NCBI RefSeq assembly: GCF_001949145.1 | Contig: NW_019091589.1 | Location: 232,293-292,292, forward strand | Length of the DNA stretch: 60,000 nt | Direction of reading: 5' to 3' | Source of the DNA: Acanthaster planci | Taxonomy: Eukaryota; Echinodermata; Asteroidea; Valvatida; Acanthasteridae | Part shown: piece by piece, positions 30,201-42,200 of the stretch | Layout: every line of letters begins with the position of its first letter | How positions within the stretch are numbered: the first letter of the stretch is position 1 | Program-made: the position numbers and the translations under genes | The notes under the pieces: generated by a model | What the model was told of the DNA's origin: nothing | The model's input: the letters and a program-made list of their open reading frames with translations, nothing else | The model's database searches: none

Positions 30201-33200
30201 CAGAATTTGCAGTCAACTCTGTTGCAGTTTTTTTTTGGCCAGGATTCTTTGAGTTGTCACACATTTCACTGCAGGCACTTATATTGGGCACTTGCGTTGT
30301 TGACACAGTTTGTTATTATTAGTCTCAATTTTTTTTATCATCTCGTGCCTAACCAACTTCAAAAGGCAGAAAATGTTTGCTCTTGCCAATCACGGATTCT
30401 GACAGAGTTTTAGTAAAAGCTTCACCTCTTGAGCATTAATGTTCAAGAGAAGGACAGGGATATGCTGAATGAAGCTCTTGCCCTGCACCCTACGATTGCC
30501 TAAATTGGTGGAAAGTTCAAGGGGAATTCCAAAGGGGAAGGAAGGGGAAAAAAATTGAATGAAATTGGAAACAAAATGCCGTTGACAGCTGCCAGGGCAC
30601 TGAATGAGCTGACATTTAAGGTCCCCCCATTCACAGGCGGCATTTCTGCGGCAGTGAAATGTCACAGGTAGCCACTGCTTTTAACCGTCTCGACCGATAA
30701 AAATTTCAGCATTCCATGAAAATGTGGCGATGTTCATCAGGGTGTTTTCTGCTTAAAGCTAAAGTTGCTGTAATAGATTTGCAGCTTTTGTTTTTCATCT
30801 GTTGAAAATTTGGTGTACTGTATTGCTTGGCGGCCAAGATATGAATGATTAACTCTTTACAATGGTTGTTTGGACATTACAAGAGATCTGTGGACAGTTC
30901 AAATTTCTTCAATTTTGGGATCAGAAGATTGAAGGTCATGTAACTGATTTGGCAATAATTGAAATACACATATCTATACGCATATGTAGTTTTGGTGTAC
31001 CGTGACAAACCAGGTTGCTATGGGAATCAGGAACATGGCATTCAGCTGATGATAATTTTTTGTTTCAAAATCTCATTTACGATAGCAGTATGTTGTCAGA
31101 TTGGTTACTTTGTTCATCTCCATGTGATTTCTTTACCTTATGCAACCTTGGAGTTGAAAACCTCTGAAAATCAGAAAATTATCTGGTTTGGGCCAGGGGT
31201 GTCACATTCGATGAATTGTCGGCTTTTCTCTCAGGGGATTACAAGGCCACTAGGAATAAGCCCTGTGAAGATTTCCTCCCAAGGTTAAAAAAAATCATCC
31301 CAGTTACAATGTATGTTTAAGTCATCATCATTATCGTCGCAGCCCCATGCTTCAGCATGAAGCCACATTTCTCAAGCTGAAAAGAATTTCTTCTGGAATT
31401 TGTTTTTAAATGAATTTTCTTTTTTCGTCAATTGGGTTAGTGCCGTACACACAGGACATTGACTCAACTTTGTCGGTCACTGAGACGGAATGCTAGTACA
31501 TGTTGTGTAAATGAGAACTCACAGTAGTAGAAGATAACTGCGATCCGTGTGCCATGAGGACCTTTGACATAGGACGGATGCTTTTCTGCAACATTTACTT
31601 TGGTTGTCTTCTTTTCCTATCTCGTGCTCTGAAACATTTGTTAAAAAAATACTGGCAGCGTTTCACTTAAAGGTGCATATTTTCTGACCTTTTACATTTG
31701 TCGGTTTTAACTCGTAGCTACTGAAGAATGGATTTTGAATTAAAATTGGTGGCTGCTTGCAAAAAAAAAGGAAACAGGAAGGTTTGAAAATTATTCAGCA
31801 TCCCGTGTCGTCCTGATGAGAATGTGTATCAGTGACAAAAAATTTCTGTCGGCTGTCTGTGTCCAAACTTTCAGGGGGGCCTCACCCACAAAGCCAAGAA
31901 TCGATATCCGTCTGGGGCAGCATCAGCTAGTCAACAGGAGAAACCTTATTCGATTACACGTAAAAATGGCCACCCCACCTCAGCCCAAATCGAATTCCCC
32001 CTCACATTACGAGAGGCCCCACACCTGAAGCATGAGGGAACGGTTCAGAAATTATTCCTACAAATCGACTTTGCAACATTTGGACAGAGGGGGTAAAGTG
32101 AGGGGAGCGGGAGAGAAAGAAGGGAAAAATATGGCAATGTTATTGATCAGTGTGACGCAATAATGCATGGAACTCACCGGCCCCTCACAGCTTGGCAAGT
32201 TGTTGTTGCCAGGGGGGCGGATGCATGCATGCTGAGCGATAATCTTATAAGTGGATGGGGGGGTTCTGTTTTATTACGTCGAATGACGTCATGGTTGTGG
32301 GACTTCTGTCGATTCCTCTCACTGGTCAAGATTGAAAGTGCCTAGATTGATTTGCTAGGCCCTTCCTTGTGTCTGAAAGACAGCAGGGCAGACTTGCAGT
32401 GTATGATGTCAGACACATTACGAATGATGTCATGAAAGGAATTCGTAAGATTAAAGCTTGCATAAAGCATTCCCTACGGGGCCAGACAGCCTTTGACGAC
32501 ATTTGTAAATTGTTGAAGGTAAATTAAGTTTGCAACTTTAAGGTCACCCAAGAATATTCCCAGAATATTCCAATGTCATTTTATACCGTGAATGAATAGA
32601 AAACATTGTCACATGGAATGTTCTCCAAAATCAAGGGATCAGTGTATCTGGCTCTGTCATTTTTTTATTGTTTCATGTGGCTCTGTGCAGTTTTGGCTGT
32701 GCGATCATGAAAATTAAAAGAATTAGTCCTGATGAGGTTATTAGTAACAGAATAATACATATCAAGATTGTCACCACTGCATTTCAAATTGCATTGATCA
32801 AAAATCTGGCTGAAAAAAAAATGGCCGTCTGTGATACATGTACATCTTACTGCTAAACCGTTTTCGTTTTTGTCGTACTACGAAGTGCCTCGTGCTGTAG
32901 GTTGATTAAGTAAGAGTCACTCATTTCTCTCTGAGAAAGAGAGCTGAGATATCTCTCACACATTACCAACATAACTGGAGAAAAAAAAAAGAAAAAACCC
33001 AACATGATGCTAATCATTACATATTCTCCACTTAGAACACTCCGGATTTATCCAGTGAAAGACCCTCGTCCCTTTTTTTCCCCTCTCTCTTGTTGCTGGG
33101 CTTGCCGGATTGGTTGGCAATAACGGGATCGGCATTCTTTCGTTGTCACGTCGCAGTTATCGGACACTGAATCAATACAAGCCCAAACAACTAGAGCGTC

Positions 33201-36200
33201 AGGGGGGGAGGGGGGAACGGAGAGCTTAGGGAGGGATGTGACGGCGAAGAGAACTAAACTGACTCTGGCTCTATGGACAGGAAATCTAAGATGGGTCTTA
33301 GCATAATCGGAAGGATTGGAGACGAGCCACGTTTCTGGCTCTTGTAGGAGGAATACTAGACTGCATCAGGGAGGAGGTGATGATTGGGGAACTGTTTAGG
33401 GTTGGTAGAGGGGGCCCAAGTGTTTCCTGAATGGAGTTTTTGTTTTGGAATGACTGTGTGCATTTGGGTTTTGATTCAATTTTCACAATACCTTTATGAA
33501 CTGCATGTATATACATTTGGCTTTTTTCACACACATTCTCTTTTAAAGTAAAGTGGTGTTGAATGGTCTTTCTAATATGATAACAGGATTGCTGATGTTT
33601 TTTGGTATTTTTTTTTATTTTGTGAAAATGTTCACAGAGCTCATTCTGTATACATGTATCGTATCAAACCAGTCATTGTTGCTCATATTCTGATTAAATG
33701 TCAAATCTGATAAGTATGGATTGCCAGCATGGAAAATATGCATACATTTCAACAATAAACCTCATTAATTGCATGCTGACCAAGCATTGTTTTGATTCAG
33801 TTTGTAACCTTTGCTTGGAGCTCTGCGTGTTGTTGGATATGACGCAAGCTGAGAGCTTGACAATAAACAGATCCACTCTGTTAGTTTAAGTGCATGGTGG
33901 AGATCAGTGTTATCGTTTCAAAGGCTCTGTGGATAAACATACACTTGATGTTCTTGTCTTTATCTGGTATTTTTATGTCTGTCCAACTCTCTTCCTTGTT
34001 TTCAGATGTGAGGAAGGTGATCGTCTCCCAGACTATTGGAGGTCTTTTCTTCTGTCTGTTTGGAGGGCAGCCTCTGATAGTCATGCTGACGACGGCACCC
34101 CTCGCCATATACATCAAAAGTAGGCCTACACGTTACTAGGTGGATCTGAACCTGAACCACACGACTGCTATTCGAGTGCTCTCTTAATTGAGCTTTAGAT
34201 GCAGATATCAGGCAGGGCTTGTGTTGGTTATTCTCTCCAGTGTTGTGGTCAATTCCTTTTCAAATGATCTATCAAGAGTTACGGACTTGAATAAGAACGG
34301 TGCTCCTCAAGGTCTACCGTATTCATTTGGCGCTTAGTCCAAATGTAGTCTAAGTTTCCTTTTGCTTTACTTTCTGAAAAGGCTATTTTACAGGAAAAAG
34401 CAGCAAATGTTTCCCTCTCTCATCTCCGGTATATCTGTTTAACCACTTTGTGCCAGGGTACCCGGTGTGGGGACATAGGCTTTATACACAAAGCCAGGGA
34501 GCCAAAACCAGACAGAAGAGCTGGGCCTTGTAACAAAAGACCCTACTCAGAACAAAAGACCAAGCCGATGGGAATTGCCAACATTTTTTTCAGCTGTCAA
34601 TTGCGGAGGAAATTCGTCTTTGTTTTGAAAGATTATACCACTGTTTGTTGCTTTCAGCGTGAGTGGATTACCACCGGGGACCAAAGCACTCCAGCGTTTC
34701 AGTGATGAGTGATACAATAGCGCTGCACGCTAATCTGGCCCCTATTGAAAAGAGGTCAGCAGTGCACTTTGCCGGTTTCGGGAACACAATAAAATTACAT
34801 AACACCGCACAATCTGGGCTCTTTTTACAAGGCAGCAGGCCTGGCTTGAAATACTTGGGCATCAGTAGATGTTGCTTGTCGGATTAGAGTAGCAATCAGA
34901 CAGTCATTTGTGTGGGTGTAAACATGCAATAAATGCATTTATGAATTTTAAAGAAATTTGAACACAGAAAAAAAAGAAAAGTCACCCTGCCTAGCAGAAT
35001 CAACATGGATATATGGGCCTGGCACAAAGTGGTTAAGAACATAGTAAAACCAGGAGAAGAAAAGCCCAAAACACCAATGATAAAAACACAACAAAAGCAA
35101 TCAAACCCAAATCACCAAACTCTGAATACACTTCTAGGTTGGCATGTTTTACATGTAGATACCTTGTCAGCCTTCTGATTAAACCATGCTATCTTTTGTA
35201 AAAACATCACACTTAGAGCCCCATTTCTTTTCTGTGCCAACGAAAAGGTGCCTTCCTCTCGGAGAAGCTTGTTGATTTGTTGTGAGCTGTTACATGCACA
35301 GTTCCAAATTAACCGTTTGTGCATGACCATCTGCTTTGCTGACAAAGGCTGCATGGCTACTTCAGCAGCTCTTGAATTGAGACGGCCCCAAAGTCAGGAA
35401 TATATTTGAGAAACCATGAATTGACAGGAAGGCCATTGCATTTACGTTTTTTTGTGTCTCGCCGAAGTGACATTTAAGTTCCAATAGCCAAAGACTTGGT
35501 AATACTGGAGCATAGTGTGCTCACGTCCGTACACTCTTAAGAGTCACAGGGAGGATTTAAAGGTCAACCTGCAATTCCTTTCCATTGAGTGAGAAAGAAG
35601 AAACTGTTTTTATTTTGGTGTTTATTTGCAGTGGCTTGGATTTGGATAAAATTCCCATTAATCCCAAGGTCTTGGAATTAAAGTGTGGAGATATTTGGTT
35701 CATTGGATTGTGTTTGATTCACTGTGAAATTAAACAATTTGTCAGGTAATGATCACATACAATTTACTTTTCATCCAATGAAATACCTACCTTTTCTGCT
35801 GTATAAATTCCCTCTAATCATTTCTAAAAACCTAACGTATGATAAATCATTGCTTCACAGTAGAGAGCAGGTGGGCCAGACACAATGATTGATTTTGAGC
35901 GTTGAGCCGTAAATCTGCAGTGGTGTCCTGTTTCCCTGAACAAGTTCCATGATTAGCCTCCGTCAGGTCTACGTCCCTTCCAAGTGTGAGGGAAAAAAAG
36001 TCTGAACAGTTCCCATGGTGAATGCATACTGACAACTGCTGATATCTGGTGTCCCAGCAACCCAGTTCCCCACACATAGCAAATGTTGTTGATACCGTTT
36101 CTTTACATAGTCTGATATCGTTTACCGATGCAGTCAATATATTGCTGTGATTCCCTGTATATGTAGTTACTAAAGACACACAGTACTGTGTATGCACAAC

Positions 36201-39200
36201 AGATATTCTTAGAAGAGTTTCTAAACAAAGGTTGGCTTTCAGTGAAACAATCAAGTCAAATGCTGGCTTTTCTGCGGGGGGGGTGTAATATGTTTGCTCC
36301 AGTGATGGCATAATTTCACATAGCTTCTGAGCAGAAAATAATCGGTAGAGAACTGGTTACAGGAATATGTATTACTTGCATTAGTTTGTGGCCGGTACCA
36401 TGCATTTTGTCTAAATTTCTGTGCTTAGCGGCTCTGTCACGGTGAAATTGGCCCCATCAACCTCATACTCTGCAGTGATTGAGGAAAGCACATAAAAATA
36501 TCTGTTTTAAGGTTTGTCATTTCTCTGGAAGCTATTTAGCCTATATATGTTTTGAAGCGGTTTTTCACGACATTGGAAGCGCAGTCTTTGACCATAGAGC
36601 CTTCTTATTCCATGGTTTGAAACATGGTACTTTGAAATCAGTGCATGCCCCCCTGGCAGAGGTTTGCGTGCCCCTGCTTGAAATGTTGAAATGTACACTT
36701 ATGTATAACACACAGTTCATCAGCTGTTGGTGCCCCTCCCTGATGAAAGGTGTGTACTCGTAGTTGCTCCCCTGGAACTTTTACCCCAGTTAGTCACCAA
36801 TCAAAACAAGATTTGAAAGTAGGGGAAAAAAAGCCCAGATTACTAAAGATTTCATCCCAATAAGGTTTAACATTGAAACGGAAGTTGGCATGTTAGAAAC
36901 ACCATTTCATTGGGAAAAAACAATAAAATAGTCATTGAGCAGCATTAATAACCTCAGAAGGCTTTAACAAATGGTTTTTACAGCATCTCATTAAAACACT
37001 CAAATTACTCGTAGGCGCCAACCATTAGACAAGCTGTATATTAGGCCCTCGTTGGGCTGCTTGTTGGAAAGTAGGGTGGGTTGAAAACAGCTCAGATGAC
37101 ACAGACTCCCGATCTGTTCCACGCTTAGGTTTTTGCAAAGTTTGATCAATCAGACACTCCCCACCTGCTCTGAGATATTTCACCAGACGCGAGGACTCAA
37201 TAACCGGTGCTTCCTCATTTGAGACGATCATCTTTAGCAGAGAAATGGGAGTGATTGATGTGATGCTTTGTTCCGAGCAGTTGTACAACTGGATTAGCTT
37301 ATGTGTATTGAAATGAATGTCATATTTTAGACGTGTTTTGCTTTGGAGTTGTTTTGCTTTGGAGTTGTGTTTTACTTCAGAGTTTTCCAGTCTTAAGTCG
37401 GCAACCCAGTTTTGGTGTCTGGATTACATACACACAATCTTCTTTGAGATAGCCTGCCTCATACTTAATGCACATGTAGTCTAGCATGAAGATCTTGATC
37501 CAGATTTTTCTTGCCCTGAGCGACTCGTAAGCATGCATGCATGTCACGGTGTGTAACTGACTTCCTAAGTCCATTATATCAGCCTAGCTACAGTGTATCT
37601 TTCCTTTGAAGGAGTTATCTACTGTGAGACAGCATCATACAGGAATTCTTCACATTGTATGTCCTGGTGTGATACTGGATTATTTACATTACAGCTCGTC
37701 AATTAACCCTACATTTCCCTTCTTTTGATACAATACATCACACAAATCAGAGTTTATTTACAGAATACAATGGCCTCTTTCCACCAGATTTGCTGCAATT
37801 TTTTTCCCAGTTATCTACAGTATCTGTGAGGACTTTGAGTTGGATTTCCTGACCATGTATGCCCTGGTTGGTTTCTGGAACACCCTCTTCCTCTGTCTGT
37901 ATTCAGTCTGTGATGCATCATGCCTCATGAAGTGGTCCACAAGGTGAACAGAAGAAATTCTGATTGTTAGTTTGCCTGTTAAATTTCTACATGCTCACCA
38001 ACAGAGCTGCATGCATGATTGAGATGGACAAAAAAATATAAATTTGTGAGCAAAGTCTGTTTATTCAGTAGTGGTGAGACTTCTGTCACCCACTTGCATC
38101 GGTTGCTCTAATTTCCTGTTGGTAAGAGATACAATAACCACAGCTTTGTTGGACTAAATGTGTTGAGTATTTGTATTAAATAGGATCTGATTCTGTTTGA
38201 ATCCGTAGGTCAACAGAAGAGATCTTTGCACTCTTCATTTCCATTGCGTTTTGCGTGGATGCCTTCAAAGACCTTGCTAACAGTATGTGCTGTTTTCACC
38301 CAATTGAATTTATACATGTATATAGTCCTCAGTATCATTATGACAACCCCTTTGACACAGACTTAGTTTTTAAAATTCCCTCTGTTGATACTTTCCAATC
38401 CCTGTCCACAATACACCGGAAGTAAAATATTTAAATTACATCCAACCGCAAAAAGTGGAAAAGAGTAAGAAAGGACTGAAGTCCTCAGAACCAACTAGGG
38501 TAACTCACCCCCTCCCCCAAAGTGAAGTTTGCCTAGATTTCATAGCCTAGATTTGGGGCCGTGAATTATACAAACATGAAAAGAAGGTATGCATGTAATT
38601 AAGAATTAGTCCAACAAGGATTTGGGGGTGAAGTTTAGCAAGACTTTATGCTTCAGTCGGGATCAAAACATTTTGGGTGGACATTCTGATTAAGGACCGT
38701 TCTTAGCTCATGATACCAATGCTACAAAACAGCAAATAAACATCCTCACAAAAACCTTGAACAATTGACAAAACACAAATCTGCAAACTTCAGGAAAATC
38801 TATAAAAGTATCAACTGATTTGGAACAAGACAACGTTTCGTTAGTGTACTTTGTCCATCGATATATAACCATCAACAGTTTCAAACTGCTTCACTTCTGT
38901 TTAAGACTTCCTAAGAAACCTTCAAAGCCTAACCAATCAGTCTAAGAAAAGTAAAATAGTGACTCACGTATAGGTGGGGTTAAACCCGAGTCAAAGGACT
39001 TGGAAATCACCTAAAACGAAGGCCAGAATCAAACTCAAATTTTGGTTTACAAATATCTGCAAGTGCAGTGGCAGGAGAGTCTCAAATCCAACGAGTCAAA
39101 TTATTGAAAAATTCCTAAACCAAAGCCGGAATCAAACCCTCAAGTTTGGTAAAGAAAAAACATCTCCGAGCATTTGAGCAGGAGAGTCTCAATTCCAACA

Positions 39201-42200
39201 CGTCTGGATGATCTTGCTGATCTTGCCCGGCGCTCTCCTTTGGCAGACTTCAAGAAGAACTACATATCGGATGGATGCAACCAGATCCAGCAGATGGACA
39301 TGGATCTCTTGGAGTACCTGCCACTGAACGACTCCAACAGCAGTAACATCACCCAGATGCTGAGCATCCAGCCCTGTCTGCGGGAGAACTCCCTTGTGTA
39401 TCTCATCCTGATGTTTGGCACCCTCTGGGTCGGGGTCACGCTGCACAGTTTCACCAAAAGGTGAGGCACCTGCACAGGTTGGGGACTAGACCTGAGAAAA
39501 GAGGGCAGGCAGTGATCAGACTTCTTGTGGGACTTCATTGGACGTATTCTTCCTTTCTATTGTGGCTTTGTATTGAAACACTGAAACAGCCCTTAGGCAT
39601 ATAATTTTTGAATGAAATTAAAAATACATCCTTCTTCAGATCAATAGAATTTAGTTCACTGCTCATCTAGCAAAACAGTGACTTTATATCGAGTTCGAAC
39701 TCCAAGGATCTATTGGTCACCAACTCCTTCACATTGTAAAGATGCTTGTACATATTACTAACCACTGCTAATGCTTGCAAACATTATTTGAAAAGTCATT
39801 TCGGGCTGATATTTCTCATGCCCTTCCTGCTGCTTTTGCCTGCAGAAAACTGAATCACCGCAGAAGTCTTTCCCAATGCATAAGATCACCCAGTATATCC
39901 TCCTGGAGAAGTGTTTCTGTGAACCAATAATTCAGCTCAACACCTATGATAAGGTCTACCATGGCATTGTTTTCTTTCTCGGCAGCCCATTTCTGGATGC
40001 AAGTAAGAGGGAGGCGCTAGCAGACTATGCATTACCGGTCAGTGTCGTCACCATGTCATTTGTTGGATCATATCTATTCAATGACATCCAGTGTGAGTAG
40101 CCAAGTATTCCCTTCCTAAAATCTGTACAAACTTAATGCCTCGTGCATGCGTCAAGATACAAAGGTAGAAATGCCCCAACCAGAAAACAACGACAGTATT
40201 GTTGTTAGTTTGGGGTTTTGTTTGTCTTTGAAGATAAATTTTGAATTTCAGTATCACTTTAGTAAGATGAGTAGGCCATGGTGGAGCACATGTGCAGAAT
40301 CAAGCGTCTGTGCTTGAAGAAAAAAGGGGGCATGTGGACAAGATCTGTGGTTTCCAGTCATAGGGTTGGAGGTTCGAATCCAGCTGCAGGCAGTATGTTG
40401 TGGCCCTCGGCAAGCCACTTCACCCCTGCTTGCCCCTCTCCAGGAGTACAAACGGTTACCAGCATTAGCTGGGGAAGCAACCTGGCAATGGACTGGCTTC
40501 CCATCCAGGAGGGAATAGAAATGTTCTCAGTCGTTTCACGCCAAGGAAACCGGAGATAAACACCAGCCTGATGAGCCAAATTGGCACAGACCAGACTTGC
40601 TTTGCTTTGCTAAAGAAAATTTTACAATTCCAAGTTAATGTAAAAGATTTAGAGACATCATTTTCTTCAGTGGAGAAATTTATGATTAAAAATAGACAAT
40701 TTTTTTACCTTTATATCTTTCCACTCAGTGGAACACATTTCTCATCAAGAGAGTATACTTCACAATTGTTTTTTCCCTTTGCATTTCCTCCGTTTATTGG
40801 AAAAATTTCCCAGTTAGAATGTTAGCTGTCCTTAGTATCTTATTTTTTTCCATTATGGATGAAATACTTCCTCATTGTTATTGATTTTCCCATCAATAAG
40901 AAAAGTTTCCTTTTTTCAGATGTAATTTACTTTTCTCATGGAGTGGAAAAGCTTCCTCTTCCCAAATGGGTTTTTCTGAATTCTGGTAACTTATACCATG
41001 CAGCAGAAATGTGTTTGCTTCCACATGTGTTTTACTTTCTCCATGCAGTGGAAAAGCTTCCTCTGTCCAGATGTGTTTTAATGAATTCTGGTAACTTTTC
41101 CCATGCAGTGGAGAAGTTTCCTTACCAAGATGGTGACTTCTTCCGGCTGGTGTCCTTAGAGGAGGTCAACATCTACATGATTGTGGGCTCCATGGGACTA
41201 GGATTCTGTCTGTCACTGTTGTTCTTCATGGATCAGAACATCACCGGTGCTATGGTCAACAGCCCTGGAAACAAGTAGGTAGTCCTAATGGTATGGGCAA
41301 TTTTGCCACGTACACCATGCAAACCTTCAAATTGATTCACAATTTAGCTTTATGTTAACTTTCCTGTAAAACTCAATGTTTGAAGGTTTGTCTCTTCCTC
41401 CATTGCTCAGGCTGAAGAAGGGCTCCGCTTACCACCTCGACCTGTTGGTGGTGGCTATGCTGAACTGCGTGCTGTCCATGTTTGGCCTGCCCTGGCTCCA
41501 CGGTGCCCTACCCCACTCCCCGCTCCACGTCAAGGCCCTGGCAGACAAAGAGGAGAGAGTGGATCAGGGGCATGTCCATCACATGTGAGTTAGAGTGCCG
41601 GAAGATGGAAGAGGCTGAAGGCTGAATGAGCTGGCTGGCTTCAATACACACAGTAATGGATATATGAATGTAGCCGCTAGACATTAGTGGCTTCACATTA
41701 GGAGCATACATCATTGCCAGCCGTAGTCATAGCCATTTGGACATAATCTAGGGGAGGTTGATCATTATAAGGGAAGGTAAACATCTAATGGACTTTGCCT
41801 GAACTGTGGAGGGCGCTGTGCAGCCTAGCCATGAGGGTCAATGTGACTGCGGCTGATGCAGCTGGCTGTTGTCAGGACTGAGTTACAAGCCACTACTGAG
41901 CTCTCATTGGCATGCCTGTTAGTTTTGGATGTAGCTGCAACTGAAGGACACAGTTTGATATGGCTTACAGACATTATGCACTTCTTTGTTGACATCAAAT
42001 AAAGTTATCAGCCCCTTCGCGCAGGACCATTGAGCTGATAGAAATGAAGACCAGCCACTCCAAACGTTATCCTTTCTCGGCAGAATTGTGAGACGCTTTG
42101 AGATGTGTTTTCCTTGGCTATGTCATGATTGCTTTTACTGCTGATAGATTGACCAAAAATTACTTCATCAGTCAATCTCCAATCTACATTGCAGAAGCGC

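Noticed and set aside
35847-36311. 154-codon minus-strand frame in an SLC4A11 intron
   Set aside because: No recognisable domain, and no promoter or splice context. It is most likely a chance frame.
40371-40381. Functional tRNA gene
   Set aside because: Only box B is good; no cloverleaf can be folded and SINE-like sequence follows.
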